NCBI GenBank assembly: GCA_020137815.1
Contig: CM035353.1
Coordinates: forward strand, 639,501 to 703,500
Length of the DNA: 64,000 bases
Source of the DNA: Hormiphora californensis
Taxonomy: Eukaryota; Ctenophora; Tentaculata; Cydippida; Pleurobrachiidae
Direction: 5' to 3'
The stretch's first letter is position 1. Each line of letters begins with the position of its first letter. A model generated the notes under the pieces. The model made no database searches and was not told where the DNA came from. It saw nothing but the letters and a program-made list of their open reading frames with translations. Position numbers and translations under genes: made by a program. Of the stretch, positions 54,601-64,000 are shown in pieces.

Positions 54601-55231
54601 ACGTGACTGGTTATCAGCCAATCAGGGACCAGTATTTCCTGATTCGGTCGGTTCCTGCATCATTTCATGACTGCGTTTAGGAACCAGCAACTGCCCCCAA
54701 AATGGACCGGAAATGTATTATATCTGTCAGGCATCACCCTGACCCATGGCCATTATCACATGCTTCGGAGCAACTAGAGTGATCAGCATCCAATTGTTAC
54801 AGCTGTACCTACTTATTCTTCTTGTATGTGTCAGGATCAGTGGACGCTTGCAGGAGGGTATCCTCAAAGTCAGTGTACGCTTCAATGTATTTATTAAACG
54901 CGTCCTATTAAAAAGATAAACTTCAATTTAGCCTTTAGCATATGTACTGCTCTGAAGTATTAATTTATAGCGAGTTTATAGCTCATCAGTTAATTGAAAA
55001 CAAGATGTTTTTGTTGAGTAACAAAAATATTTTGTTTTAGATTAGTCTAAGCTCTAAGTAACCTCTTTACAAATCATGTAGCTTATCAGTTAGCTGACTC
55101 ACCGCGTCGGAATCAGATTTCAATATATCATTTTTGATTTTCTTGTTGATCCTCTTGGAGGTCAACTTCTGGGCCTCAGCGATCAGAAGGACCGTGCCGA
55201 ACACGTGCACGACAAACAACACCAAATTCAT
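48642..55231 (-). CDS. secreted cathepsin-like cysteine protease fused to four ShKT domains and ephrin-receptor-like repeats
   Basis: Seventeen exons: 55231-55103, 54904-54813, 54561-54447, 54298-54229, 53816-53689, 53539-53477, 53127-53001, 52647-52468, 52245-52155, 51981-51806, 51640-51524, 51345-51179, 50952-50856, 50730-50569, 50319-50200, 48961-48836, 48715-48642. They join in frame to 677 residues. Order: signal peptide (1-20), I29-type propeptide ([20 protein letters not shown]), then peptidase C1. The peptidase has oxyanion Gln and catalytic Cys in [13 protein letters not shown], catalytic His in [12 protein letters not shown], and catalytic Asn in KNSWGADWG split by an intron. An acidic Gly/Asp linker follows, then ShKT 1 and 2, about three GCC2/GCC3 (ephrin-receptor-like) Cys modules, ShKT 3 and 4, and a short Cys tail. 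Catalytic residues are all present, so it should be active once processed. The ShKT part may anchor it to matrix or act on channels; that is inference. Confidence 0.9.
48985..50100. repeat. G-run minisatellites flanking an inverted-repeat element in protease intron 16
   Basis: GTAAGATAGTTTAGTTGTTTG followed by 8-20 G (written here as GTAAGATAGTTTAG + TTGTTTG) recurs at 49010-49045 and 49860-50090. Between them, about 49030-49865 is bounded by GGGGGGGACATGTTAAT and its inverse, like an element inserted into the array. Its internal frame at 49203-49505 has no recognisable domain. Confidence 0.65.
52884..52992. mobile_element. 109-bp hAT-like MITE, copy 2, at the donor of protease intron 7
   Basis: Same family as 30020-30128 (CAGGAACCGACC ... 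GGTCGGTTCCT). The 8-bp duplication CTGTATAC lies at 52876-52883 and 52993-53000. On the gene strand this is GTATACAG, exactly the first eight intron bases after exon 7, so the splice donor itself is in the duplication. Confidence 0.85.
53340..54220. repeat. dispersed TGTCAGGCCAATGCTCTGACA motif in protease introns
   Basis: GTCAGGCCAATGCTCTGAC-type sequences (self-complementary ends) recur near 53345, 53396, 53985, 54060, 54130 and 54200, roughly 50-90 bp apart in pairs, and once more near 52265 and 52425. The 43-bp array at 61 kb contains the same motif inverted. Confidence 0.7.
54572..54657. mobile_element. hAT-like MITE, copy 3, truncated
   Basis: Matches the right three quarters of the other copies (ACAACCAATCAGAACT to CGGTCGGTTCCTG) but lacks the left CAGGAACCG end. 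It lies in protease intron 2, about 10 bases from the exon 3 acceptor. Confidence 0.75.
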
Positions 55232-55823
55232 ATTGCGACAAGTAGAAGTAGTGAAAGAATCGGTTGTATGTTTGTTTAGTGTCAGTCTAATGTAATATTG
55301 ACAGCTGTGTGTGTGTCTCTCTCTCTTTCTCTCTCTCTCTCTCTTTCTCTCTCCTCCCTCTCTCTGTCTCACACTATAGACTATGGTAGTGGTAGCCGGG
55401 TGCTGCAGTTCATGTCAATAATATTGACCGGAAACGTACACGGTACTGGTACGAAAAAACCACAATATGACCGCGTCCGACATGAGCTAAGCAATTGACC
55501 TGTTCGTATTTCCCACAAGACAAACAGTTTAAGATACAGACGGACAAAGCATGAAACGGGTTTGGAAGACGTGTCCCCTGCAGTGACACCTTTCCCAAAA
55601 CACCGTATTGAGCTCTAGTATTTCAGACAATTGTACTCGTTTTTATCAAGTAAGTCACTAAGTCATATAATAATGTGTTTGAGTCGTGTTATAGTCTGAC
55701 AATGAGTGAAGTACGAACCTGTCCTTTTGGTTGTTGTATCCCAGTTCGTTTCGTTTTCTGCGGAACTCCCACTGCAGTTGCCTGAAGAATTTCGGTTTCA
55801 GTGGTCCTTGATATACTAATAAT
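55232..55823. other. upstream of the protease gene; possible exon at 55722-55806 (minus)
   Basis: 55315-55360 is a CT tract. On the minus strand 55806-55722 stays open and reads FFRQLQWEFRRKRNELGY, plausible coding sequence with a GT after it, but too short to identify. It could belong to a gene interrupted by the neighbouring palindrome. Confidence 0.3.
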
Positions 55824-58800
55824 CAGGGTGTGAACTGCATGTCGTGTTTGCTAGTCGCGAGCGCGCTTGCGAGACAAGCAAACACGTCAAGGTTCATTAA
55901 CAAGCATGCTGCTCAGTCATTTTAGATTTAATACACAATGTAAGGATACCATGTAATAGGTGAGACTCTTGCCGTCACCCTCGTTCAAGTCCCGTGAAAA
56001 ACGGAGCAGTACACGCAAACTGGTGCCCATTTTCCTCGCGTGACCCCGATTCAGCAGTTTGAGACACCAACTCTTTAGGGGGCCATATCTCAGGAACCAG
56101 ACAAGATAGGAAAAATCGCCGTCTAATGAGGCGTACAGTTTTTAATCTAGTTTACCACTGTACCGGCCGTTTCACTCTCCGACCTAAAACAAAAATCGCA
56201 ACCCCACAAAACTTCAAAATAATGAAATTCGCATCTCGCATGTCGTGTTGCATGTCGTGTCATGTTATTGACGCGCTCGCGTTCAACTCTCACACAGCAG
56301 CTGCAGAACATGGCGGGAAACATCGAGGAGTAGAGAGAGGGTCGGTGCCGAATCAAATATTTCTTGATCTTGATCTATTCCATCTCTCAGCTATCCTACC
56401 CCTCATCAACTCGATCTCTCAGCTACCCTACCCCTCATCTACTCCATCTTTCAGCTACCCTACCCCTCATCTACTCCATCTTTCAGCTACCCTACCCCTT
56501 ATCTAGTCCATCTCTCAGCTACCCTACTCCTCATCTACTCCATCTCTCAGCTTCCCTATTAGGGAAGCATAGAGATGGAAACGATTAGGGGTAGGGAATC
56601 CCTATCCATAATCGTTTCCATCTCTATGCTTCCCTAGCCATCATCAACTCCATCTTTCAGCTACCCTACCCCTAATCTAGTCCATCTCTCCGCTACCCTA
56701 CTCCTCATCTACTCCATCTCTCAGCTACCCTACCTCCCATTTACTCCATCTCTCAGCTTCCCTACCTCCCATTTACTCCATCTCTCAGCTTACCTACCTC
56801 CCATTTACTCCATATCTCAGCTTCCCTACCTGCCATTTACTCCATCTCTCAGATACCCTACCTCCCATTTACTCCATCTCTCAGCTTACCTACCTCCCAT
56901 TCACTCCATCTCTCAGGTTCCCTACCTCCCATTTACTCCATCTCTCAGCTTCCCTACCTCCCATTTACTCCATCCCTCAGCGTCCCTACCTCCCATTTAC
57001 TCCATCCTTGCCTCCCATTTACTCCATCTCTCAGCTACCCTACCTCCCATTCACTCCATCTCTCAACTACCCTACCCCCCATTTACTCCATCTCTCAGCT
57101 TCCCTACCTCCCATTTACTCCATCTCTCAGCTTCCCTACCTCCCATTTACTCCATCCCTCAGCTTCCCTACCTCCCATTTACTCCATCTCTCAGCTTCCC
57201 TACCTCCCATTTACTTCATCCCTCAGCTTCCCTACCTCCCATTTACTCCATCCTTGCCTCCCATTTACTCCATCTCTCAGCTACCCTACCTCCCATTCAC
57301 TCCATCTCTCAACTACCCTACCCCCCATTTACTCCATCTCTCAGCTTCCCTACCTCCCATTTACTCCATCTCTCAGCTTCCCTACCTCCCATTTACTCCA
57401 TCCCTCAACTTCCCTACCTCCCATTTACTCCATCTCTCAGCTTCCCTACCTCCCATTTACTCCATCTCTCAGCTACCCTACCTCCCATTTACTTCATCTC
57501 TCAGCTTCCCTACCTCCCATTTACTCCATCTCTCAGCTTCCCTACCTCCCATTTACTCCATCGCTTACTTTCCCTACCTCCCATTTACTCCATTTCTCAG
57601 CTTCCCTACCTCCCATTTACTCCATCTCTCAGCTACCCTACCTCCCATTTACTCCATTTCTCAGCTTCCCTACTTCTCATTTACTCCATCTCTCAGCTAC
57701 CCTACCACCCATTTACTCCATCTCTCAGCTTCCCTACCTCCCATTTACTCCATCTCTCAGGGGTAGGAATGTTAGGATAAATGAGAGATGGAGTAAATGG
57801 GAGGTAGGGAAGGTAAGAGATGGAGTAAATGGGAGGTAGGGAAGCTGAGAGATGGAGTAAATGGGAGGTAGGGAAGGTAAGCGATGGAGTAAATGGGAGG
57901 TAGGGTAGCTGAGAGATGGAGTAAATGGGAGGTAGGGAAGCTGAGAGATGGAGTAAATGGGAGGTAGGGAAGGTAAGCGATGGAGTAAATGGGAGGTAGG
58001 GTAGTTGAGAGATGGAGTGAATGGGAGGTAGGGTAGCTGAGAGATGGAGTGAATGGGAGGTAGGGAAGCTGAGAGATGGAGTAAATGGGAGGTAGGGTAG
58101 CTGAGAGATGGAGTAAATGGGAGGTAGGGTAGCTGAGAGATGGAGTGAATGGGAGGTAGGGTAGCTGAGAGATGGAGTAAATGGGAGGTAGGGAAGCTGA
58201 GAGATGGAGTAAATGAGAGGTAGGGTAGTTGAGAGATGGAGTGAATGGGAGGTAGGGTAGCTGAGAGATGGAGTAAATGGGAGGCAAGGATGGAGTAAAT
58301 GGGAGGTAGGGAAGCTGAGGGATGGAGTAAATGGGAGGTAGGGAAGCTGAGAGATGGAGTAAATGGGAGGTAGGGAACCTGAGAGATGGAGTGAATGGGA
58401 GGTAGGGTAGCTGAGAGATGGAGTAAATGGGAGGTAGGGAAGCTGAGAGATGGAGTAAATGGGAGGTAGGGAACCTGAGAGATGGAGTGAATGGGAGGTA
58501 GGTAAGCTGAGAGATGGAGTAAATGGGAGGTAGGGTATCTGAGAGATGGAGTAAATGGCAGGTAGGGAAGCTGAGAGATGGAGTAAATGGGAGGTAGGTA
58601 AGCTGAGAGATGGAGTAAATGGGAGGTAGGGAAGCTGAGAGATGGAGTAAATGGGAGGTAGGGTAGCTGAGAGATGGAGTAGATGAGGAGTAGGGTAGCG
58701 GAGAGATGGACTAGATTAGGGGTAGGGTAGCTGAACGATGGAGTTGATGAGGGCTAGGGAAGCATAGAGATGGAAACGATTATGGATAGGGATTCCCTAC

Positions 58801-59567
58801 CCCTAATCGTTTCCATCTCTATGCTTCCCTAATAGGGAAGCTGAGAGATGGAGTAGATGAGGAGTAGGGTAGCTGAGAGATGGACTAGATAAGGGGTAGG
58901 GTAGCTGAAAGATGGAGTAGATGAGGGGTAGGGTAGCTGAAAGATGGAGTAGATGAGGGGTAGGGTAGCTGAGAGATCGAGTTGATGAGGGGTAGGATAG
59001 CTGAGAGATGGAATAGATCAAGATCAAGAAATATTTGATTCGGCACCGACCCTCTCTCTACTCCTCGATGTTTCCCGCCATGTTCTGCAGCTGCTGTGTG
59101 AGAGTTGAACGCGAGCGCGTCAATAACATGACACGACATGCAACACGACATGCGAGATGCGAATTTCATTATTTTGAAGTTTTGTGGGGTTGCGATTTTT
59201 GTTTTAGGTCGGAGAGTGAAACAGCCGGTACAGTGGTAAACTAGATTAAAAACTGTACGCCTCATTAGACGGCGATTTTTCCTATCTTGTCTGGTTCCTG
59301 AGATATGGCCCCCTAAAGAGTTGGTGTCTCAAACTGCTGAATCGGGGTCACGCGAGGAAAATGGGCACCAGTTTGCGTGTACTGCTCCGTTTTTCACGGG
59401 ACTTGAACGAGGGTGACGGCAAGAGTCTCACCTATTACATGGTATCCTTACATTGTGTATTAAATCTAAAATGACTGAGCAGCATGCTTGTTAATGAACC
59501 TTGACGTGTTTGCTTGTCTCGCAAGCGCGCTCGCGACTAGCAAACACGACATGCAGTTCACACCCTG
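55824..59567. mobile_element. 3.74-kb palindrome with 32-bp arrays inside
   Basis: Arms of about 1.9 kb start CAGGGTGTGAACTGCATGTC at both ends and meet near 57770. Five bases ATAAT flank both ends (55819-55823, 59568-59572). Each outer arm holds unique sequence of about 550 bp. Each inner arm holds a 32-bp minisatellite (ACTCCATCTCTCAGCTTCCC-type), CT-rich on the left and its inverse on the right. Short unique hairpins at 56560-56640 and its mirror lie within. No transposase seen; open frames in the arrays are by-products. Confidence 0.8.
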
Positions 59568-59733
59568 ATAATAGGGGAGCCTGGTACAGTGGCCAGCGTC
59601 ACGGCCACTCTGTGGTTCTTGATAGGGCAGCCTGGTACAGCGGCCAGCGTCACGGCCTCTCTGGGTGCTGGGTGGGGTTACTTACTGTCGGAGCAATTTG
59701 GCCCTATTCAGGAGCATTCGAGAACAGTGGTCT

Positions 59734-60930
59734 GTGGTGGGAGAAATGGCTCACCCTAGAACAATTGCAAGTTAATAGCAAAAATGCATAATAACCTGTG
59801 AATCACTTGTAATTCGAAGTTCAAACTAGTTTTGAAATAGTTTTGAAATTTTTTTAGAAAAATTTTAGTTTTGAAATAGCTTTTGAAATAGTTTTGAAAT
59901 AGCTTTTGAAATAGTTTTGAAATAGCTTTTGAAATAGCTTTTGAAATAGCTTTTGAAATAGCTTTTGAAATAGCTTTTGAAATGGCTTTGGACGGGTGGT
60001 AGAAATGGCTCATGTGGCTCATCTGGCAGCTGCACGATCATTATGAACACAAGGACATTCATATAAAAGCGAAAACCAGTGTACCCGACTAATTTTAATA
60101 CGCTGAATCACGTGAGCAACTCTGGCGAGCGCTCAGATGTGAAGAAAGTGCACTAATTGAGCATAATTGGGTGTAATTGACCGGACTTACAACTTTTCTC
60201 CTGAAAACGCTAGAAGTTAATGTGAGGGCACTTTTCCGACTAACTTTGATACGCTGAATCACGTAAAAAACTTTTCCAAGCCCTCAGAGGTGAAGAAAGT
60301 GCCCTAATTGAGCAATTATGGTCAATTAGACCCAATCAGACTCAATTAGGGCAATTTCCCCGCCTCTTAGGGCTTGGAAAAGTTGCTTACGTGAATCAGC
60401 GTATCAAAGTTAGTCGGAAAAGTGCCCTCACATTAACTTCTAGCGTTTTCAGGGAAAAAGTTGTAAGTCCGATCAATTACACCCAATTATGCTCAATTAG
60501 GGCACTTTCTTTACATCTGAGCGCTTGCCAGAGTTGCTCACGTGATTCAGCGTATTAAAATTAGTCGGGTACACTGGTTTTCGCTTTTATATGAATGTCC
60601 TTGTGTTCATAATAATCGTGCAGCTGCCAGATGAGCCACATGAGCCATTTCTACCACCCGTCCAAAGCCATTTCAAAAGCTATTTCAAAAGCTATTTCAA
60701 AAGCTATTTCAAAAGCTATTTCAAAACTATTTCAAAAGCTATTTCAAAACTATTTCAAAAGCTATTTCAAAACTATTTCAAAAGCTATTTCAAAACTAAA
60801 ATTTTTCTAAAAAAATTTCAAAACTATTTCAAAACTAGTTTGAACTTCGAATTACATGTGATTTACAGGTTATTATGCATTTTTGCTATTAACTTGCAAT
60901 TGTTCTAGGGTGAGCCATTTCTCCCACCAC
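59734..60930. mobile_element. 1.2-kb foldback element inserted in the 43-bp array
   Basis: The ends are GTGGTGGGAGAAATGGCTCA and its inverse, with arms of about 600 bp meeting near 60330. A TTTTGAAATAGC 12-bp array sits in each arm (59860-59980 and 60665-60795). Flanks AGTGGTCT and AGTGGTCA match in seven of eight bases, a likely 8-bp target duplication. Confidence 0.8.
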
Positions 60931-61640
60931 AGTGGTCAGAGCATTGACGGTTCACTTACCGTTTATAGAGAACAGTGGTCAGAGCATTGACGGTTCACTT
61001 ACCGTTTATAGAGGTCAGTGGTCAGAGCATTGACGGTTCACTTACCGTTTATAGAGGAGCCATAGTACAGTGGTCAGACTCAGAGCATTGACGCGGTTCA
61101 CTTACCGTTTATAGAGGTCAGTGGTCAGAGCATTGACGGTTCACTTACCGTTTATAGAGGTCAGTGGTCAGAGCATTGCATACGGTTCACTTACCGTTTA
61201 TAGAGGTCAGTGGTCAGAGCATTGACGGTTCACTTACCGTTTATAGAGGTCAGTGGTCAGAGCATTGCATACGGTTCACTTACCGTTTATAGAGGTCAGT
61301 GGTCAGAGCATTGCTGACGGTTCACTTACCGTTTATAGAGGTCAGTGGTCAGAGCATTGACGGTTCACTTACCGTTTATAGAGGTCAGTAGTCAGAGCAT
61401 AGACGGTTCACTTACCGTTTATAGAGGTCAGTGGTCAGAGCATTGCATACGGTTCACTTACCGTTTATAGAGGTCAGTGGTCAGAGCATTGCTGACGGTT
61501 CACTTACCGTTTATAGAGGTCAGTAGTCAGAGCATTGACGGTTCACTTACCGTTTATAGAGGTCAGTAGTCAGAGCATAGACGGTTCACTTACCGTTTAT
61601 AGAGGTCAGTAGTCAGAGCATTCACGGTTCACTTACCTGT
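60931..61640. repeat. 43-bp array, about 16 copies, carrying splice-donor-like sequence
   Basis: The unit contains CAGTGGTCAGAGCATTGACG and GTTCACTTACCGTTTATAGA, with 43- and 46-bp variants. On the minus strand every copy includes AAACG|GTAAGT, a consensus 5' splice site. Confidence 0.85.
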
Positions 61641-61840
61641 GTATTGGGATGTGGCGGATGGGATTGAAATTAGGTTTAGTAGGTCTCATCCTTGATATTG
61701 AGAGTGTATGTTGTAAACAGCAAAGACAAGATGATTCAACGTTTCGGATTTAATATCCTTTATCAAGAAATTGGATAACAACAAATAAAAGAATCAAAGA
61801 AGAAATCCACATCGTGCTCCTTCAGAAAATCAGACAGTGT

Positions 61841-63088
61841 CTAGTGGATAAATCCATTGAGCTCCTCTTTCCTGTTTAACTCCGGTTTTCCTCTGGTGAT
61901 TTCTTGGCTTTCTGCTAAAAAGGTGCCAAGTGTGTCTCTGGATTTCCGAATGATATCGACCTTGAAGAGGCCAAAGAAGGAGGTCCAGTCTCTTCTGCCT
62001 GTGATCCCCGTGGCCAGCTCCGGGTGGGTATTAAGACAATGCTCTCCCAGGGCAGAGGTATTAGTACCAAGTCTCACGGAGGCCTCATGCTCGCCGAGTC
62101 TGTCTTTTAGTGGACGTGACGTTGCGCCTATGTATCCCTTGTCACACTCCATGCATGTTGTCCTGTATACCACGTGTGGCCAGTCACATGGGACTTCGTG
62201 TTGATGAATAACACAATCACATTCCCTAGCAGAGTTTTTTATAAGATCTCGTTTTACAAGAGACTCTACTTTGCTACCCGAGGTTGTGGTGATTCTGATG
62301 GGCAGTGAGCATTTCTTTACGACATTCCTGATCTTCCTTAGTGCAGCCTCGTTGGTGTAGGGAACTTTTAGGAGGAAGTCCGCTTCCTTAGAATGGTTGG
62401 AAGGTCGGGGTGTAGGGATTTTGTTGAGCTCAGTAGCGATGATGTTGCTGATGGTTGTCCAGGGGTATCCAGAATCCGCCAGATTAATTCTTAACCTTTC
62501 TAGGTGGGGGTATGCTAGTTCTCTGGTCGAGCATCGGTTGAGAACACGCCTGGATTCCGTTCTCACAATGTTGAGCTTGATAGTCTGCTCACAATGTGAG
62601 TCGTAGTGAAGGTATCTCCCGCTGTGAGTAGCTTTTTGGAAGAGCTCCCACTCAAGTCCGTAATAGGTTGAAGTTGGTAATACAACTGTGCGGACTAGGA
62701 TGTCGAGGAAACTCAGCTCAGTAGATCCAGTCTGCTTTCCGGGGGAAGGTTCTTCTCTCGTGAACCGTACTGATGGCCAGATGTTGTTAAGGTTAGAGAC
62801 AAATTGGTCACAGTGCTCTTTCTTTCTCCACATGCTATGACTATCATCGACGTATAAAGCCAGGGTCAGGGGTCGCTCCAAAGCTGGTGTAAGGGAGAGA
62901 GCCTTTTCGTACATGTTGTCAACGAGGATCTCAGCGTATGCACCAGAACAGTGATATCCGGTTCCTATCCCAGTGAGTTGTCGGTAGTAGCCACCGGCCG
63001 CCTCTGCATAGATGTGTGTGTGTGTCGTGTACCTCCCGTACTTCCACCCACTTGCTGTCGTTGGGGAGCAGCGATCCCTAGATTTCAC
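61841..63088 (-). mobile_element. Penelope-like retroelement, RT C-terminal part plus GIY-YIG nuclease
   Basis: The 415-residue frame has an RT catalytic box LALYVDDSHSMW and fingers/thumb-like segments. A C-terminal GIY-YIG endonuclease follows (VVYRTTC, then GYIGATSRPLKDRLGEHE). This RT plus GIY-YIG order is typical of Penelope-like elements. The frame ends at 61841. The N-terminal RT motifs are not recognisable upstream, so the copy is 5'-truncated or broken. Confidence 0.8.
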
Positions 63089-63695
63089 AGTTCTCTCCTC
63101 AGGTCACCAACACACATGGCTGCCCAGAGCGCCGTGCTCGATCTCCCGGTCAGGTCCCACCAAGGTAGCGCCGGGTTTCCCCGGTACCCCTTAGTGGTAC
63201 CCTTCCATTGGAAGACACGAGTCGACAGACGAGAACTGTTTCGATAAAGAGCATGAAGGTCACCACCAACAGCAGGCGCACTAGTACTACTGTACCAGTC
63301 TTACGGTACTGGGTTTCCCCAGAATAGGTTAAATCGCCGAACGATAGTGCGCGTTCATCTTCACCATGATGAGGCACCATTTGTGCACTACCACCTGCCT
63401 GTTTCCAGGCGTGTACCTCTGATCGGGGTACAGTGGTAGGGTTCGGTCCATCGAGTCGTCATAGCAGCTATGATCGAGTCGACCCAGGTGGCGCTGTTCT
63501 TTTTGTTTAGCCGATCTAGTTGTGGGGGGCCAGTCCAAAGACTAGTGACTTGGTTTTTATTGCGCTTTTGCTAGTTGCGGATTTGCTTCTGCCGTGATGG
63601 TTTCAACAGACTCTACCTGATGAGATCAGGGCTTTGCCAGTGTGCACTTTTAAACTACCGTTGGTATAGAATCATTTTGGTGGTAGCGTTATGTT
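63089..63695. other. no gene seen; possible retroelement remains
   Basis: Short frames on both strands without recognised motifs, between two minus-strand retroelement pieces. Confidence 0.35.
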
Positions 63696-64000
63696 TTATT
63701 TGAATAGACCGGATTTGGTGACTACGTTGGTGAGTTTCCTTAGTTCCAGTGGCTCGTCTTCATTGTAAATGTTTTCTTTGATGTTTTGATACTCTTGAGT
63801 GAATCTGAGGTGGTCAAGGTCAGGACAGTTTAGTAGTTTGTGTTTGGAGTTTTCTCTTTCCCCACATAACTCACAGTTGGGATTTATGGAAGGGTCTCTG
63901 TGGGAGAGGGCGCTTCCTAGGTTGTTCTGGCCCGATATGGCCAGTGTCAGACTTCTCATTGTCTCCTTGTTTTTGATTGTTAGTTTAGTGTTTTCTCTAA
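63696..64000 (-). mobile_element. LINE C-terminal zinc-knuckle fragment
   Basis: The minus-strand frame 63959-63696 carries CELCGERENSKHKLLNCPDL, a C-x2-C-x7-H-x4-C knuckle like the one at the end of jockey/R1-type LINE ORF2 proteins, then a helical tail and a stop. The element continues past the right edge. Confidence 0.7.

Noticed and set aside
57008-57766. 252-codon open frame in the palindrome (and a 171-codon mirror at 58287-57772)
   Set aside because: A product of the 32-bp minisatellite. Both arms give the same kind of frame.

Overview
The window looks like nuclear DNA of an animal, most likely an early-branching marine invertebrate (sponge or cnidarian grade). I cannot fix the phylum from sequence alone. 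The evidence is spliceosomal GT-AG introns, animal-type genes (ELYS/AHCTF1, ARL1, UCHL3, fatty acyl-CoA reductase, an LDLa-containing 7TM receptor, a papain-type protease carrying ShKT modules), long CT/AG microsatellites, many miniature inverted-repeat elements (MITEs), and retroelement fragments at both ends.

Layout. 1-1158: minus-strand LINE fragment. 1583-2501 (+): intronless NUBP1-like Fe-S scaffold ATPase whose frame is broken in the Walker A loop and again near its N-terminus. 2685-12014 (+): ELYS, a nuclear-pore and chromatin protein, with small 5' exons followed by a coding exon of about 5.8 kb. 13406-17242 (-): LDLa-type 7TM receptor whose LDLa exon start sits inside an 18-unit, 33-bp array that repeats the splice acceptor. 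17.4-25.4 kb: gene-poor, full of foldback elements, MITEs and a LINE fragment. 25418-33849 (+): ARL1 in seven exons, with an unrecognised single-exon type I membrane protein gene nested in intron 1. 35121-35792 (+): single-exon UCHL3-like deubiquitinase. 36506-36871 (-): prothymosin-alpha-like acidic protein, divergent from 37358-47922 (+), a 12-exon fatty acyl-CoA reductase that hosts a 3.1-kb pogo-type transposon in intron 9. 48642-55231 (-): a 17-exon cathepsin-like protease fused to four ShKT domains and Cys-rich ephrin-receptor-like repeats. 55.8-60.9 kb: two large palindromes. 60.9-61.6 kb: a 43-bp array. 61.8-64 kb: Penelope-like and LINE remains on the minus strand.

The genes do not form an operon or pathway. 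They are independent housekeeping genes (nuclear pore assembly, Golgi traffic, ubiquitin processing, ether-lipid and wax precursors, Fe-S assembly) plus secreted or surface proteins. What unites the window is repeat activity at splice sites. Acceptor or donor sequences are tandemly copied or lie in target-site duplications at the 7TM receptor, ARL1 exon 3, reductase exon 9, the protease intron 7 donor and the 43-bp array.

Exon joins for ARL1 (182 aa), the reductase (524 aa), the protease (677 aa) and the transposase (703 aa) were worked out by hand and stay in frame throughout. NUBP1, the first half of ELYS and the 7TM receptor contain reading-frame offsets that I could not explain with ordinary introns.
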